From Bimastos eiseni (lineage: Eukaryota > Annelida > Clitellata > Crassiclitellata > Lumbricidae): a stretch of 64,000 nucleotides of DNA. Numbering within the stretch: position 1 is the first letter of the stretch; each line of letters opens with the position of its first letter. The stretch spans positions 3,464,056 through 3,528,055 of the forward strand of contig OY365817.1 of NCBI GenBank assembly GCA_959347315.1. The letters run 5' to 3'. Positions 47,101-58,090 of this stretch are shown one piece after another. Under the pieces are notes generated by a model. It ran no database searches, had not been told where the DNA came from, and saw only the letters and a list, made by a program, of their open reading frames with translations. The position numbers were made by a program, and so were the translations under genes.

Positions 47101-50100
47101 GCGACCAAAAAAATTGGTCACCGATAGATTTAAGTAGTAGAGGCAACTCGAAGCTAGACCTACCAACATCCTTAAGGTAAACAGCAAAACTGTATGAGGT
47201 GAGTACAGATGTGTTAAGAGGAAGCCAGTGAAGATGTCAAGAGATGATGTGAAGATCTTCAACGGTGATTGAACTTGAAATAAACGAAATTTAAATCAAG
47301 ATGGCTAAAAGATTATTAAAAGTTTTATTTTGATTAATATGATATTATTTGCTTAATGATGAATTGAGCGAGCGAAACAAAATATAACAATATGAATTTT
47401 ATAATAAGTCAATATCAAACTAAGGTTCATAACTTCAGATGATATGTCTTCAATCAATAAATAAATAAATCAATCATTACAATGGCCTAATGGTAGAGCA
47501 CAGGTGACAGTTTGGTTAAGCCGTGTGTTATGGTCGTAGCATTGGCATTGTTGTTACCGATCCTACTGTATCCAAGTCTTGCATGCACATCACAATAAAC
47601 TGTTCCCCATTGTATGATTGACGTATAAAGAATGGTTTATAATCGTATAGGGCGGAATGCGAGCTGTGATATGGACGGACGTCTTTCAGTTTCTGATCAT
47701 GGTTGGTGGAATGATTGCCATTCTCGTCAAGGTACTTTGCACCAGCGCTATTTCATGATAATTACGTTTGCGAACGTTCATATTGATCCAGAAAACCGGT
47801 TTATGCTTTCTAATAATCGACTACTCGTTAAAACTAATGGATTAATAATAATAATAATAATAATAACAATATTAATATTATAATAATAAACGCATTGACC
47901 TGTGGCATCAAATGCGAACAATAGGAATGTGCAATCCAAATGAACTGGTTATCTTTTCCCAGGGAACAATTGTTGTTGGTGGAATAGGAAACGTTTTCCG
48001 ATTGGCTGAAGAAGAAGGTCGACTCGTCTTGGCAAAATAATCCTCGTCGTCATCATCATCGTCATTGTCACCATCATTATTATCGTCGTCGTAGTCGTTA
48101 TCATCGTCGTTACCGTCGTCGTTATCATTGCCATTGTCATCACCATTATCATCTTTATCATAATCATCAGCATCTGCATCACTGTTGCCTTTATCATAAC
48201 CATTTTTTTTTCTGTCCACCTACATCAACGTCATTCATTAACTTAACATTTCCCTAAGTGGATGCCATGGTTTCAATATATCTTGCAGTGTCAGTTTCGA
48301 CCCACGAGAGCGCAACACTGTCTGGAGTATCGTCATTGGAATGTCAACCAGATGGATTTACTGGTACGGTCTCTCACAGGCATCCGTTCAGAGAATATCT
48401 GCTGTCGACAGACTGTCCAAGGCAAGGACGTACGTGTCGAACATAATAATTATTTCACTTCAACTATATGCCAATGTTTTTGCTAATCTTTAATCGTCAA
48501 CAGCTCATGTGACACAGTAGTGGAATGGATTAAGCGCTCGTAGCTGGTGAATTCGAGCATTACTAAGTAGGCATGCCCATACATGTAGGCCTACAATGTA
48601 CATAGCACATAAAGTAAGTTACTTAGCTTGCAATAAATTTCTTTGTCTTTTTTATTACCAAGTTCTTCTTGTTTTCTGGGAACTAATCATTTTGTTCTGT
48701 AGAGCGATTCTCATAAACATCCTTCCTTTGATCATAACATATGCCATGTCCAGCATCATTGGGCTGATCGTCTTGGCTTACTTCTCGATCATCAAATGTG
48801 ATCCTCTGGCAAACAAAGACATCGCAAATCCTAACATGGTTAGATACTTATTTATTGTCGCTGTAATCATTCTATTTGTTGCTGCAATGTTACAAACATG
48901 GACTCTCTGTGAAAGGCGTTATAATGTGGACAATCCCATCATGTCACATTTTAGGTCTAACAGATGGCTGATGATTTGAGGCAAAATTAAGAATATAAGA
49001 ATGAAGTGTTAAGTTGTATGTATTTTGTAAGCATGCGTTGAATGACATTCCGTTACTAAATGTTTAAACATTTCTGATTTTTGTGTACAGTTGCTTTCCT
49101 ACTTCGTTGTTAGAATTTTCGCTGACTCACCTGGATTTTCGGGGCTTTTCCTCTCTACGCTCTATGGAGCAGCGTTGAGGTAGCAGATTTCTATGAATAA
49201 ACTTCATTTCTTCACAATCTTCTGATTAAGGTATCGTGAAATAATACACGTTATGAGTCATAAATACTTACACACAAAACATCTGTTCTGTAAGAGTATT
49301 TTGCCATTCTGTTTGCTTCAACTATCACTATAAAATTATCATATCATGCTCTGTCTCAAGATTTCACCATACTCTTACCTCTTCACTTTTCATCCCTATA
49401 TCTCACCACATCGCATGTCGACCGTATAGGTCTACACTTCGATCGCCACGTGATTTGCTAGACAACTCATCTAGCATGACACAGCGCTCGTGAAGATTAC
49501 GATTACGACTACCCTGCTCTTTCCTGACCTATAATACAATGTCCTATATGCTTATATTTTGTGTTATTTTTTAAGTTCCGTGTCTTCGTCGCTGAGCGGT
49601 TCAGCTGCAAACTGTTGGGAGGATATTATGAAATGGAAACTAAAGCACCTGCCAGAAACAAGAAAGGCTCTCCTCGACAAACTCTTAGGTACTTCTTCAG
49701 CAAGTACTTCGCTACAATCAGGACGCTTTGGCATATCATCCTGCAATGCAGAGGAAGAAATTATAGATCTGGATTGCAATTTCTGAAGTGAGGAGAGGAA
49801 CTCATGTCATGCAAACAAATCATTCGTGTTTTCTCTGACTTGTAGTGAATGCAATGACGTATACATACCCCACGTTTGTATTGTAACATATCTGCTGTTT
49901 GATCATCAGCTCGAGTCTAAGACATTACCCCAGGATATTACCCCCCTGCCGTTACCCCCCTGCCATTAACCACAGGAATTATTCCTCTGTGTTTAACCTC
50001 TTCCATTCACCTCTGAATAGTATGTGTTATCGATTTATTTGCTGTTTCTTGTGCGCCTATATAGCCTGCAATGCTGCATACAACAAGTCAACAACAGAAA

Positions 50101-53100
50101 CTTGTTTGACCAGTTTGAGTTGCTCTAGTTACTGATTTCGTTTTAAGACATGATGACTAAAAATGATCTAATAAAATTCGTGTTCATAGTTTAATTGTTC
50201 ACATTGTTCTTAAAAAATGCTACTTATTTATAAGAATGCATCTAATAAAATTCGTGTTCATAGTTTAATTGTTCACATTGTTCTTAAAAAATGCAACTTA
50301 TTTATAAGAATGCATCTAATAAAATTCGTGTTCATAGTTTAATTGTTCACATTGTTCTTAAAAAATGCAACTTATTTATAAGAATGCATCTAATAAAATT
50401 CGTGTTCATAGTTTAATTGTTCACATTGTTCTTAAAAAATGCTACTTATTTATAAGAATGCATCTAATAAAATTCGTGTTCATAGTTTAATTGTTCACAT
50501 TGTTCTTAAAAAATGCTACTTATTTATAAGAATGCATCTAATAAAATTCGTGTTCATAGTTTAATTGTTCACATTGTTCTTAAAAAATGCAACTTATTTA
50601 TAAGAATGCATCTAATAAAATTCGTGTTCATAGTTTAATTGTTCACATTGTTCTTAAAAAATGCAACTTATTTATAAGAATGCATCTAATAAAATTCGTG
50701 TTCATAGTTTAATTGTTCACATTGTTCTTAAAAAATGCTACTTATTTATAAGAATGCATCTAATAAAATTCGTGTTCATAGTTTAATTGTTCACATTGTT
50801 CTTAAAAAATGCTACTTATTTATAAGAATGCATCTAATAAAATTCGTGTTCATAGTTTAATTGTTCACATTGTTCTTAAAAAATGCTACTTATTTATAAG
50901 AATGCATCTAATAAAATTCGTGTTCATAGTTTAATTGTTCACATTGTTCTTAAAAAATGCTACTTATTTATAAGAATGCATCTAATAAAATTCGTGTTCA
51001 TAGCTTAATTGTGGAAAAAAGGCAGAGGCGTAATCACAGATGGGTTAATGGCAGGTGGTAATATCCTACGGGAGATAAAGGCAGAGGGCAATGGCAGGGG
51101 GTAATATCCGGGGGGTAATGTCCTACTACCATCAGCTCACTGTGCTCTTTGTTCTCCAGTTGTGCTGTTTGGAACCGCATCCATTGGAGTGGCGTTTCTT
51201 GCAACTGCTTTGCCAGGACCCATCACACAGGTCAGTCTGACGTCGACTATGACTTGTAGATGTATTCAAATCTCATTATGCATATTGAAGTGCATTTTTA
51301 CTATTATTTTTATGATCATTATTGTTATTGTTATTATTATTAGTATCAGTATTATCATTATCATTATCACCATCACTACCACGGCGGCATCCACCTCGAT
51401 CATTTTTGCTTTAGTGTTTTGTTATGTTCTCCTCAATGATTTCATAATTTCATTAACCATCTTTCAAGCGTCATTCATTCCCATACCTGTGCAGATCATT
51501 TTCCTTCAGCCTCTTCCTAACTAATTCATAGTCTCCATTAAAGAAATTTGATCTTCTCACATAGTCTTGACCTTCCTGTGCTAATTCCAATCTGACAACC
51601 TAATAATTAAACCTTTGTTAGCCAATGATCAGTTATTGTTTCTACTACTGCTTCTAGTGCAAATAATAATAATGACTATAGCAATGGTGATAATACAAAA
51701 TATGATGATTGATGATGAGGGTAATGGTGATATCGTGAACAAAGAGGAAGAGGAACCACTGCACTTCTACCTATACAAATAATGCATAACTTGACGTTGC
51801 AACTATAGCAGTTGCCTGTCTGTCCACAGGTGGTAATAGCGATGGTCAGTTCGGTCAATGGTCCACTGCTTGCTCTATTCTTCCTTGGGGCTGTCTCCAG
51901 ACACGCCAACTGGAAGGTTCGTGCATTTTTCATCTTTTAATGATCAGCCTGAATTTGTCGTTTGTGATAATGATTGCTAATAAAAGATAACAGCATAGTA
52001 AACTCAAATTTTTTATCGCACTCAAAAGTCAATTGTAGGCCTAGAGCCTTAGCTTGTTCACGAGCGCAGCTTCGAATCTGTTGCATGGGCTATTCAAAGA
52101 GCAGACAAACGGATGAATTTGCAAGTGAAGACGATAAATGACTTTTCTTTTTAAAGGGCATGCTGTTTGGAGGCATAGCAGGAGTAATCATAACCGTGTG
52201 GCTGAGCTTTGGCTCTCTCACGGTGCGCCAAAAACACCCTACTTTACCACCTGTATCCGTGGAGCAATGTGACTTTGGAAATAGTAACTTCACTCTCTTT
52301 AATTCTTCACTTAACTACAACAATTACAAGTCATTTGAGATCGCTGGTGGAATCGACTCAAAGGACAACAGGAATGAAACAACAACTGAGTTCCTTCCAG
52401 GATCTGGATTCCAAGGGGTAAGAAGCCATATTTATGACAATGCAGACATCGACATTTGGTATATTGTGTGATATTAAAGTATCTGGTGTTACATAACATT
52501 GCATTTTTACTGAGTATCTGTCTGAATTGGAAGCCATTTGGATAGTAATAGATACTGTGCACACTTGACGTCAGGGCCGTACCTAGAGGGACCAGCGGGA
52601 CCAGGCCCAGGGCGCAAATGTGGAAAGGGCGCAAATTTCAGGTATTCCATAAAATGCCCTTTTTTCAAAATGTGGGGGCAACAAATTGATGCTGGGCACA
52701 GGGCGCAATTATAGCTTGGTACTGCCCTGCTTGAAGCGAATACATCACATAATCATTGCATTGCATTTACATTGCATTGCATCAAATGTAAACACAGTTA
52801 TTTTTGTTACAACCGTTTTAGTTCCTTACGCAGACACCTCAACTTCGAGGTCTGGAGAACTTCTATGCCATATCATATTTGTGGATAACACTATTTGGAG
52901 CCATCGTAACAGGAATTATCGGAATTATAGCATCCTTCATTATGAGTAGGTCTAAGTAATAACTAATCGTCGATGGACAACTCGTTTTTTCTACAGTGCA
53001 AATAGGTATAATATGCAATTTAATTTAATTCATATCGGTCTCTAAGGAGAAGTAGTTTCTTTGATCTCCAGTTCAGTTTATGTTGCCTATAAAAACCTCA

Positions 53101-53779
53101 AGAATCTCTTATTAACAGTTCAATCTAAGTCGATATTATCCTTATCGACTATCATCTGATCTTGTTTAACCTAATCTAAGTCCTTCGTTGATAATGTTAC
53201 GGCTGTTACCGATTTATATCAGTTAGGAATCAGTCGCCCTTTACAAATATGAAAACAATTTTTTTTCAGTTTGAAGGAAGGACTTTGCAACCGCGTGTTC
53301 ACTATAGCTTTGCTTATGAAACAGGAGATAAAGACCTGGAGGCGAAGGTAGATGAACGTCTTCTTATGAGGTTCTACTGCTGTGGTTGGTCGGACGAGAA
53401 CTTAGAACAAGAACATCTGGACGACAAGAATCATACAACGCATCAAGATGTAAAAGTAGGCGCCCCATTAATTTTCTATCTGCATCAGTATCATCCTTAT
53501 CAACTTCATCTTCATTTGCTGCTGCATCAAATACCCGAGCCTGAAGATGGCTCGGTTGCAGGAATGTTATGAGATACTAGTGGTTGAATGTAGATCTTTG
53601 TATATGTTGTATAGGGCCTACTTCGTGTCTTTCAGGTTCTTGAAGGACTAGAAGATGATTTTCGTAAGGATGTCGAAATGCTTTCGCCAAAGAAGACTGC
53701 AAAGGGGTTTCAAAAGGGAGTGAGAAGCGACGTCGTGAAAGGGACTGAACACGGTGTACTTAACAATTACGATACATGA
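41162..53779 (+). CDS. SLC5-family Na+/solute symporter, copy C (16 exons, SMCT/SMVT-like)
   Basis: This is a predicted plasma-membrane sodium-coupled importer of small organic anions; the substrate is inferred only from SMCT/SMVT-like sequence. Exons: 41162-41500, 45486-45554, 46261-46312, 46531-46598, 47651-47731, 47963-48036, 48289-48429, 48703-48838, 49091-49179, 49576-49688, 51160-51230, 51830-51916, 52157-52417, 52834-52949, 53281-53455, 53636-53779. They sum to 2016 bp (671 residues; SMCTs have about 610). Landmarks: GGRQKTTAEFIMANRRLKVI (from residue 31), MYAPSAALE (from about 144), [17 protein letters not shown] (exons 4-5), PGFSGLFLSTLYGAAL (exon 9), and SSVSSSLSGSAANCWED (exon 10, the region of the second sodium site in SLC5). 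Exon 13 has three N-glycosylation sequons; exons 15-16 give a charged tail. Two donors are odd: exon 1 is followed by ATAAGA and exon 6 by ATAATC, where paralogs have GTAAGT. The exon 15 acceptor was chosen to keep the frame. Confidence 0.88.
41565..42345 (-). mobile_element. CR1/L2-like LINE fragment in intron 1 of copy C
   Basis: The minus strand reads DVVRDLGIFQDSKLNM, then after a frame change FFHLRRIRQVKRCL, SCLDYCNSILSGLPAS, HWLPIHARIAFKISLLMY and GPTEWNSLP. The 3' end carries GCGCGGTATAAATGCC and an (ATTGT)n tail at about 41570. The tail starts about 65 bp from the exon 1 donor of copy C. It is inactive because of the frameshift. Confidence 0.88.
42685..43851. mobile_element. hAT-type element with CTCGGTCTCG-rich ends
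   Basis: The element (42693-43843) begins CAGAGTTGTATGGTG and ends AAACAACACTG, giving inverted CAGNGTTGT ends. Flanking 8-mers GCTTTATC and GCTAAATC agree at six of eight positions. Subterminal regions are dense in GTCTCGGTCTCG. A solo LTR sits inside, and the element itself interrupts an older transposon. Confidence 0.75.
43043..43357 (-). mobile_element. Solo LTR (family 1), 5-bp TSD ACGCA
   Basis: The LTR itself is 43048-43352 (305 bp, minus orientation). On plus it starts TGTAAACTTCAACTTTC and ends AACATTGGCTGACA. Perfect ACGCA repeats flank it. It is inserted in the hAT-type element at 42693-43843, so it is the youngest layer here. Confidence 0.92.
45680..45920 (+). mobile_element. CR1-like LINE 3' end
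   Basis: The stretch matches 63440-63670 over the terminal region (GCCTCTAGGGTTTGCAATCC versus GCCCTAGGGTTTGGAATGCC, then GGTACA, GGTTGGAGTTG and a GAATGA end). Its reading frames are broken. It lies between exons 2 and 3 of copy C, as the 63-kb copy lies after exon 2 of copy D, so it predates their duplication. Confidence 0.6.
45935..46075. repeat. Tandem repeat of GATATCTAGTGAATATC
   Basis: About six degenerate units of a palindromic GATATCTAGTSAATATC motif, plus two copies of GCTGTTCATATTAAT, lie in intron 2 of copy C. Confidence 0.8.
48041..48200. repeat. (CGTCATCAT)n-type microsatellite after exon 6
   Basis: About 160 bp of TCGTCATCATCATTATC triplets start four bases after the expected exon 6 border of copy C. 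Copy A has an ordinary GTAAGT donor at the matching border and no such run. Confidence 0.9.
49921..51122. mobile_element. TIR element in intron 10 of copy C carrying the 74-bp satellite
   Basis: The left end starts GACATTACCCCAGGATATTA and the right end finishes GGATATT-type complements (GGTAATATCCGGGG, then GGTAATGTC), so the ends are inverted repeats with CCCCCTGCC blocks. The centre is the 74-bp satellite at 50162-51008. TA next to both ends may be the target duplication; a longer direct repeat, CATCAGCTC, also flanks it (49904-49912, 51130-51138). Its right end is only 37 bp from exon 11. No transposase is seen. Confidence 0.75.
50162..51008. repeat. Satellite array, 74-bp unit, about 11.4 copies
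   Basis: Units are nearly identical (core TCTAATAAAATTCGTGTTC, GTTTAATTGTTCACATTG, TTATTTATAAGAATGCA). One position after AAAAAATGC is T or A and runs T-A-A-T-T-A-A-T-T-T-T along the array. Confidence 0.97.
52564..52737. mobile_element. Short hAT-type MITE in intron 13 of copy C
   Basis: The element (52572-52729, 158 bp) begins CAGGGCCGTACCTAG and ends TTGGTACTGCCCTG, with inverted CAGGGCNGTACC ends. Flanking 8-mers CTTGACGT and CTTGAAGC agree at six of eight positions. GGGCGCAA repeats fill the inside. Confidence 0.75.
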
Positions 53780-54970
53780 ACAGTGTATTCTTATAGCGCA
53801 CACGATTAGACTTGACTACGAATCGCCCTCTTGAAATAGATGAAAATTAACTGCTGCAAATAATGTAGCACGGTTACAACGTTTATCTTTTGAGTTGTTT
53901 CAAAATCTGTCGTGGGGCGGTAGCGCCTTCGAATTGCACAGAGTGGCGCTCTATAAATGTTCTATTACAATTACAACGTAAGTGGTCATGTGAGCTTTAG
54001 ATAATGACAGTATCCTTCTGCCAGTTTTGTTTGCTGCTCAGTTGAACTGTAATCATTTATTTTTTCGTAATACTGATTTTGTGCTGTTGCGTACTTGTGG
54101 TTGAAGGGATGAACGCGGATACGGGAACTCTCATTCTAAGTCGTGTAGTTCTACGGTTGTTGGCCCATCCTAACTCTGGTTGACAGTCAATTATTTATCT
54201 GCGTTCTTATAAACAGAAGAACTGTTCCGTTGTTATTCATCCGCTTTTTTCACTAGTCAAGTGATTTCGGTTTCCCAGGCCCATGCAGGAATGCCTCACC
54301 CCAACTTCGTCCTCAATCAAGATGCCCCATAATCTTCTTCACCTGGACGAACGACGGGTACCCCAGCTAGTGAACGAATAAACGTATAAAGGTCGACATA
54401 AGTAACGGTCAGACGATTTGACAACTTACAAGCGTGTCAGTCACCTATTATCGGATTGGCTGACAGAGGTACCGGTCAAGGCCTTTATTTTAAAATTGAT
54501 TGCACTCTGATAATTTCTGCATGATGTGGGTCGAAGCAATGTCTAACCAAAGTCTCACAAAGCCTCGCGCATCATTTATAACTATGGTTCTCTACCGCCT
54601 GCAGCAAGACGTATCTAATCGAACTACATGTACGTAGCCTCCCGGGCACATTCTAATTCTAATATCTGACGTCAATTGATGAAACTGGATAAGAGAGGAG
54701 GACGACGCTAATGATTTTTGCTATCACACAGTGTCATTAAATTGCAACCGTCACCACCGATTGCGAGAGGGTGTAATGAAAAATGTGTCATGTGATGCTT
54801 TAATTACGAGATTTGCCAAATTTCGAACGAAATGAAAGAACTTTTAATATGAAAGACACTCATTATCTACAAGTGCACTGAATATCTTTCTGCATGGACA
54901 CTGAGAGCCCTGAGTTGTTACTTCCAGCACGTCTAGTCTAAGATCGTTAATTTATTTAAAATATTCCTCT
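53780..54970. other. 3' flank of copy C, paralogous to the flank after copy B
   Basis: From about 54370 the sequence matches 35360-35600 (GAACGAATAAACKTRTRWAGG, AGGTCGACATAAGTAAC, CAAGGCCTTTRT, AGTCTCACAA). From 54690 it matches 38580-38960. No exon is seen. These matches define the 3' part of the tandem duplication unit. Confidence 0.75.
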
Positions 54971-55734
54971 AATTTGACTACATATTTAAAATATGATTTT
55001 ACTACACCACAGCTATATCGATACTGTTCCAGGAACAGTTTGAACAATAATAGGGGAGAGAAAACGGAACAACAATTATAATATTATGCCACTGCGTTCA
55101 CCTATGATGATGATACTGAAGGTGCTGGTGGCAGTGTCGGTGGCGGTTATTGTGATAATTGATCCTTGGGTTGAAGGATCGTTGATCTCTGTTTCCAGAG
55201 GACCAAGACCGCTGAACACTCCCTGGGTCTAAAGCCCGTAAATGTCTACGGCAACACCGGTCATTGAATCCAGAGTTTGTCTGTCTTGTTTGTTTATTGG
55301 ATTTCTATCGTCTTGTTTCTTTATGGCCGCCGCATCTGCACCCATTCGACCGACCCTCCTCTTAATTGCAGGATGGGGACTGGCTCTGCTGCTGCAAAGT
55401 ATCAGAAACGAGGTATAGTGGTTTAGCATCCGTTTTCCTTCTCCTATCCCTACTCGTCTCACGAGGTAGACCAGGTCTATTGTGATAGCGTCAGGATCTC
55501 GCCACGCCACAACTACGTCAATGGGTATAATATACCCAATAATATACCCTAGTGTTGCCATTTACCAAACCACTGAACACTTGGGCCACTACCTTATTCG
55601 TCATTGACAGTCTGCTCCTATTTCGCAGCTACCATTCGTACGGTTGGGCATTTCACTATTCGCCACCTGTGGACGTGGTGCCATGGGTTCAGTACTGTTT
55701 GCAATGTCTTAACATTAATTTTGCTTAAATTTCT

Positions 55735-55825
55735 GGTATATGGCAGGTTTTAATATCGCATTTATTGCACTGCTTAGAAGATCACAATACAATAAGCAAT
55801 AATTATTAAAACCTGCCATATATCT
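55735..55825. repeat. Short inverted repeat (hairpin)
   Basis: ATATGGCAGGTTTTAAT and its complement ATTAAAACCTGCCATAT bound about 55 bp of AT-rich DNA, as in a very short MITE. Confidence 0.8.
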
Positions 55826-55965
55826 CGATACATTAAATTTTAATAAGAGCCATATCCAACACGACCTTCAACGATATACGAAGACTCGGACCATCCGAGT
55901 GTTTTATGAGTAGTATAATTGTTGGAGCAACGGATGCTTCGGATGCATAGTAAACATAAATGTGT

Positions 55966-56650
55966 CAGTGGCGTAGCCAGGTCTTAACGTCATAAATCAT
56001 CTTAAAGTTATAATTTGATATAACGAAATACATTATATCAGTAAACACCTCTTATGAAGTTTTATAATGTGCAATATAATAATTAAATTAATAATTAAAG
56101 AATACAGTTGAATTATTTTTGTAATCGTTTCTGCATTAATATCGATTACGACCGGTTTGAGGTTTCACGTCATTTTTGGTCATTTTAAGCCTGATTGTCA
56201 CCAGCGACAAGCGACTGCTTTCGAAAAATTTTCCCACAAATAATCAACTACTTTGTTAAAATCCACCTCAGCAGCAAACTTTCTTTCGATTGTAATCAAA
56301 GCTAAGCTGGACAACCTGACCTCGTTCATTGTGAAAAGGAGGTAAGATTTAATGTGTTTGAGACGACTGAAGGATCGTTCTGCACCAACACTGCTTAGCC
56401 AATTGGCAAAGTCAGAAAAATGTCAAGCAATATTGACAGGTTTGGGTAAATGGAACACATGTCATTGGCCATCATAAATTTCGGTACGCTGTTGATAGTC
56501 ACTGCCATTTCCTGAGTTTCCTCTTCACTTGAACTTTCCTTGCCGATACAAATTATTTCTTTGTCTCTAAATTAGAGATATTCTTGCACAATTTTAGTTC
56601 CACTTTAAATTGCATCTGAAAAATATTAGCCTACGTGTCCAGTCTTGCAT
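55966..56650 (-). mobile_element. hAT transposase remnant (C-terminal dimerisation domain)
   Basis: Minus-strand 56196-56420 encodes NWLSSVGAERSFSRLKHIKS, then YLLFTMNEVRLSSLALITIE and a FNKVVDYLWENFRK tail. This is the hATC dimerisation signature seen in hAT and ZMYM-type transposases. A CAGTGGCGTAGCCAGG at 55966 looks like the 3' terminal repeat, resembling that of the element at 2261. The rest of the transposase is broken or missing. Confidence 0.85.
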
Positions 56651-56710
56651 ATTTTTGACGATTCTTGCTCGCGATCTTAAATATCTTTTATTTATTATTT
56701 TTTAATTACC

Positions 56711-56922
56711 GAAATTTGATACCGCCCTTCTTCCAACAATTTTTGCTCGGAAGTGCACACACTCTTCGACGGCGCAATTGCATTTGTACTGCAGACCAAT
56801 TGTGTGCGAAGGACTTACTCAAGGTCCCTACACAGTGACGCCCCGGACGAGGCTCGAACCCGCGCGCTCAGCGGACACTAAACGTTACGGGCTGACCGCT
56901 CTAACCGATCGACCACTGTGCC
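56711..56922 (-). mobile_element. tRNA-derived SINE, same family as 33250
   Basis: On minus it has the tRNA-like head with GATCGGTTAGAGCGGTCAGC and box B GGGTTCGAGCCTC, then the shared body ending GGAAGAAGGGCGGTATC. It lies in the intergenic region between copies C and D. Confidence 0.85.
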
Positions 56923-57030
56923 ACACACTTTTATTCTCTTTTTGTCCTATCCTGACAGCTTCTTCTTGTCAGTTTTTTTCATTCATATTCTTTTGCAATA
57001 TTATAATAATGGCAAAACTACGTTATGTTA

Positions 57031-58090
57031 CGGAGCTCCTAAAGGGACATGAAGAAAGAATATTTTATCTCGTGCGCACGAGATAACAACTCGTTCCCAC
57101 GACTTACTAGCTCGTGCGCACGAGTTAACAACTCGTTCCCTCGACTTAATAAGTCGTGCGCACGAGTTAACAACTCTTTCCCTCGACTTAATAAGTCGTG
57201 CGCACGAGATAACAACTCGTTCCCTCGACTTAATAAGTCGTGCGCACGACTTATTTGACCAGTAGCAGGCCGACTTTTCTGTGACGTAAACACACTTCTA
57301 TTTTAGTATTTATGGGGAAACACATAGTTCTATAAACGAGACAATGTCTACGACATAGAGTGTTTCGGGCAATCCAATCTAAACTTAAATCTCACCTTTT
57401 CAATAACTCTTACCCAGACTCATTACTTGACATCTGTCACTCCTCGACGAGAGCGATGCCCTCCTTAACAGCTACTCTGCCTCCATGCTAACCTTCTGGA
57501 AACTGAACTATGACCTCCCACGGACTATCATTTGGACAACCCTTTCGATTTGACGCAGCGCTCCTGAATAAGCTGGTGCCCTGCGCATAGCTTTCAAGTG
57601 ACGCTTTAGAAGTCTGGAGATTTTGATTACTACTACTATAGGGGTGTATAATATGTGGTGTGAAAGGCTTTGGTCTATAAGGAAGGCATTTAAAGCTACA
57701 ATGTTATTTGTGATGCCGTTTGTACGCTGAGCGTGTGCCAGACTGGGGATGTCACTCTGCAGGCGAATATGAAAGCGAAAATGAGAATGATGTTCAGACT
57801 GACAGAGCTAAAATGCTGACAATATCAGATAGAGTTATCCCCGCGATTTATCGTATGAGTTGTGTTGTGGAATTTGGGACGCTAAAACGACAAATCCATT
57901 TCAACCTCGTTGCCAATTGTTGCAGCGACGCCATTATATCCCCGAAATAGAAGTTTGCGTACGTCACAGAAAGTCGGCCTGCTGTTGGTCAAATAAGTCG
58001 TGCGCACGACTTATTAAGTCGAGGGAACGAGTTGTTATCTCGTGCGCACGAGATAAAATATTTTTCTTTTATGTCCCTTTAGGGGCTCCG
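57031..58090. mobile_element. Foldback element with repeated GTGCGCAC palindromes
   Basis: The ends are inverted: CGGAGCTCCTAAAGGGACAT at the left, ATGTCCCTTTAGGGGCTCCG at the right. Inside each arm the palindromes CTCGTGCGCACGAG and AGTCGTGCGCACGACT alternate with AACAACTCGTTCCC spacers, about five in the left arm and two in the right. The centre (57300-57980) is unique, with a weak open frame at 57720-57950 that I do not recognise. TA beside both ends may be the target duplication. Confidence 0.8.

Noticed and set aside
48037..48050. U12-type AT-AC intron at the exon 6 border of copy C
   Set aside because: The sequence ATAATCCTCG is near but not equal to ATATCCTT, and the intron ends in CAG, not AC. 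Copy A has an ordinary U2-type donor at the same border.
47908..48219. Asp/Asn-rich minus-strand frame
   Set aside because: It is the complement of the CGTCATCAT microsatellite plus exon 6 of copy C read backwards.
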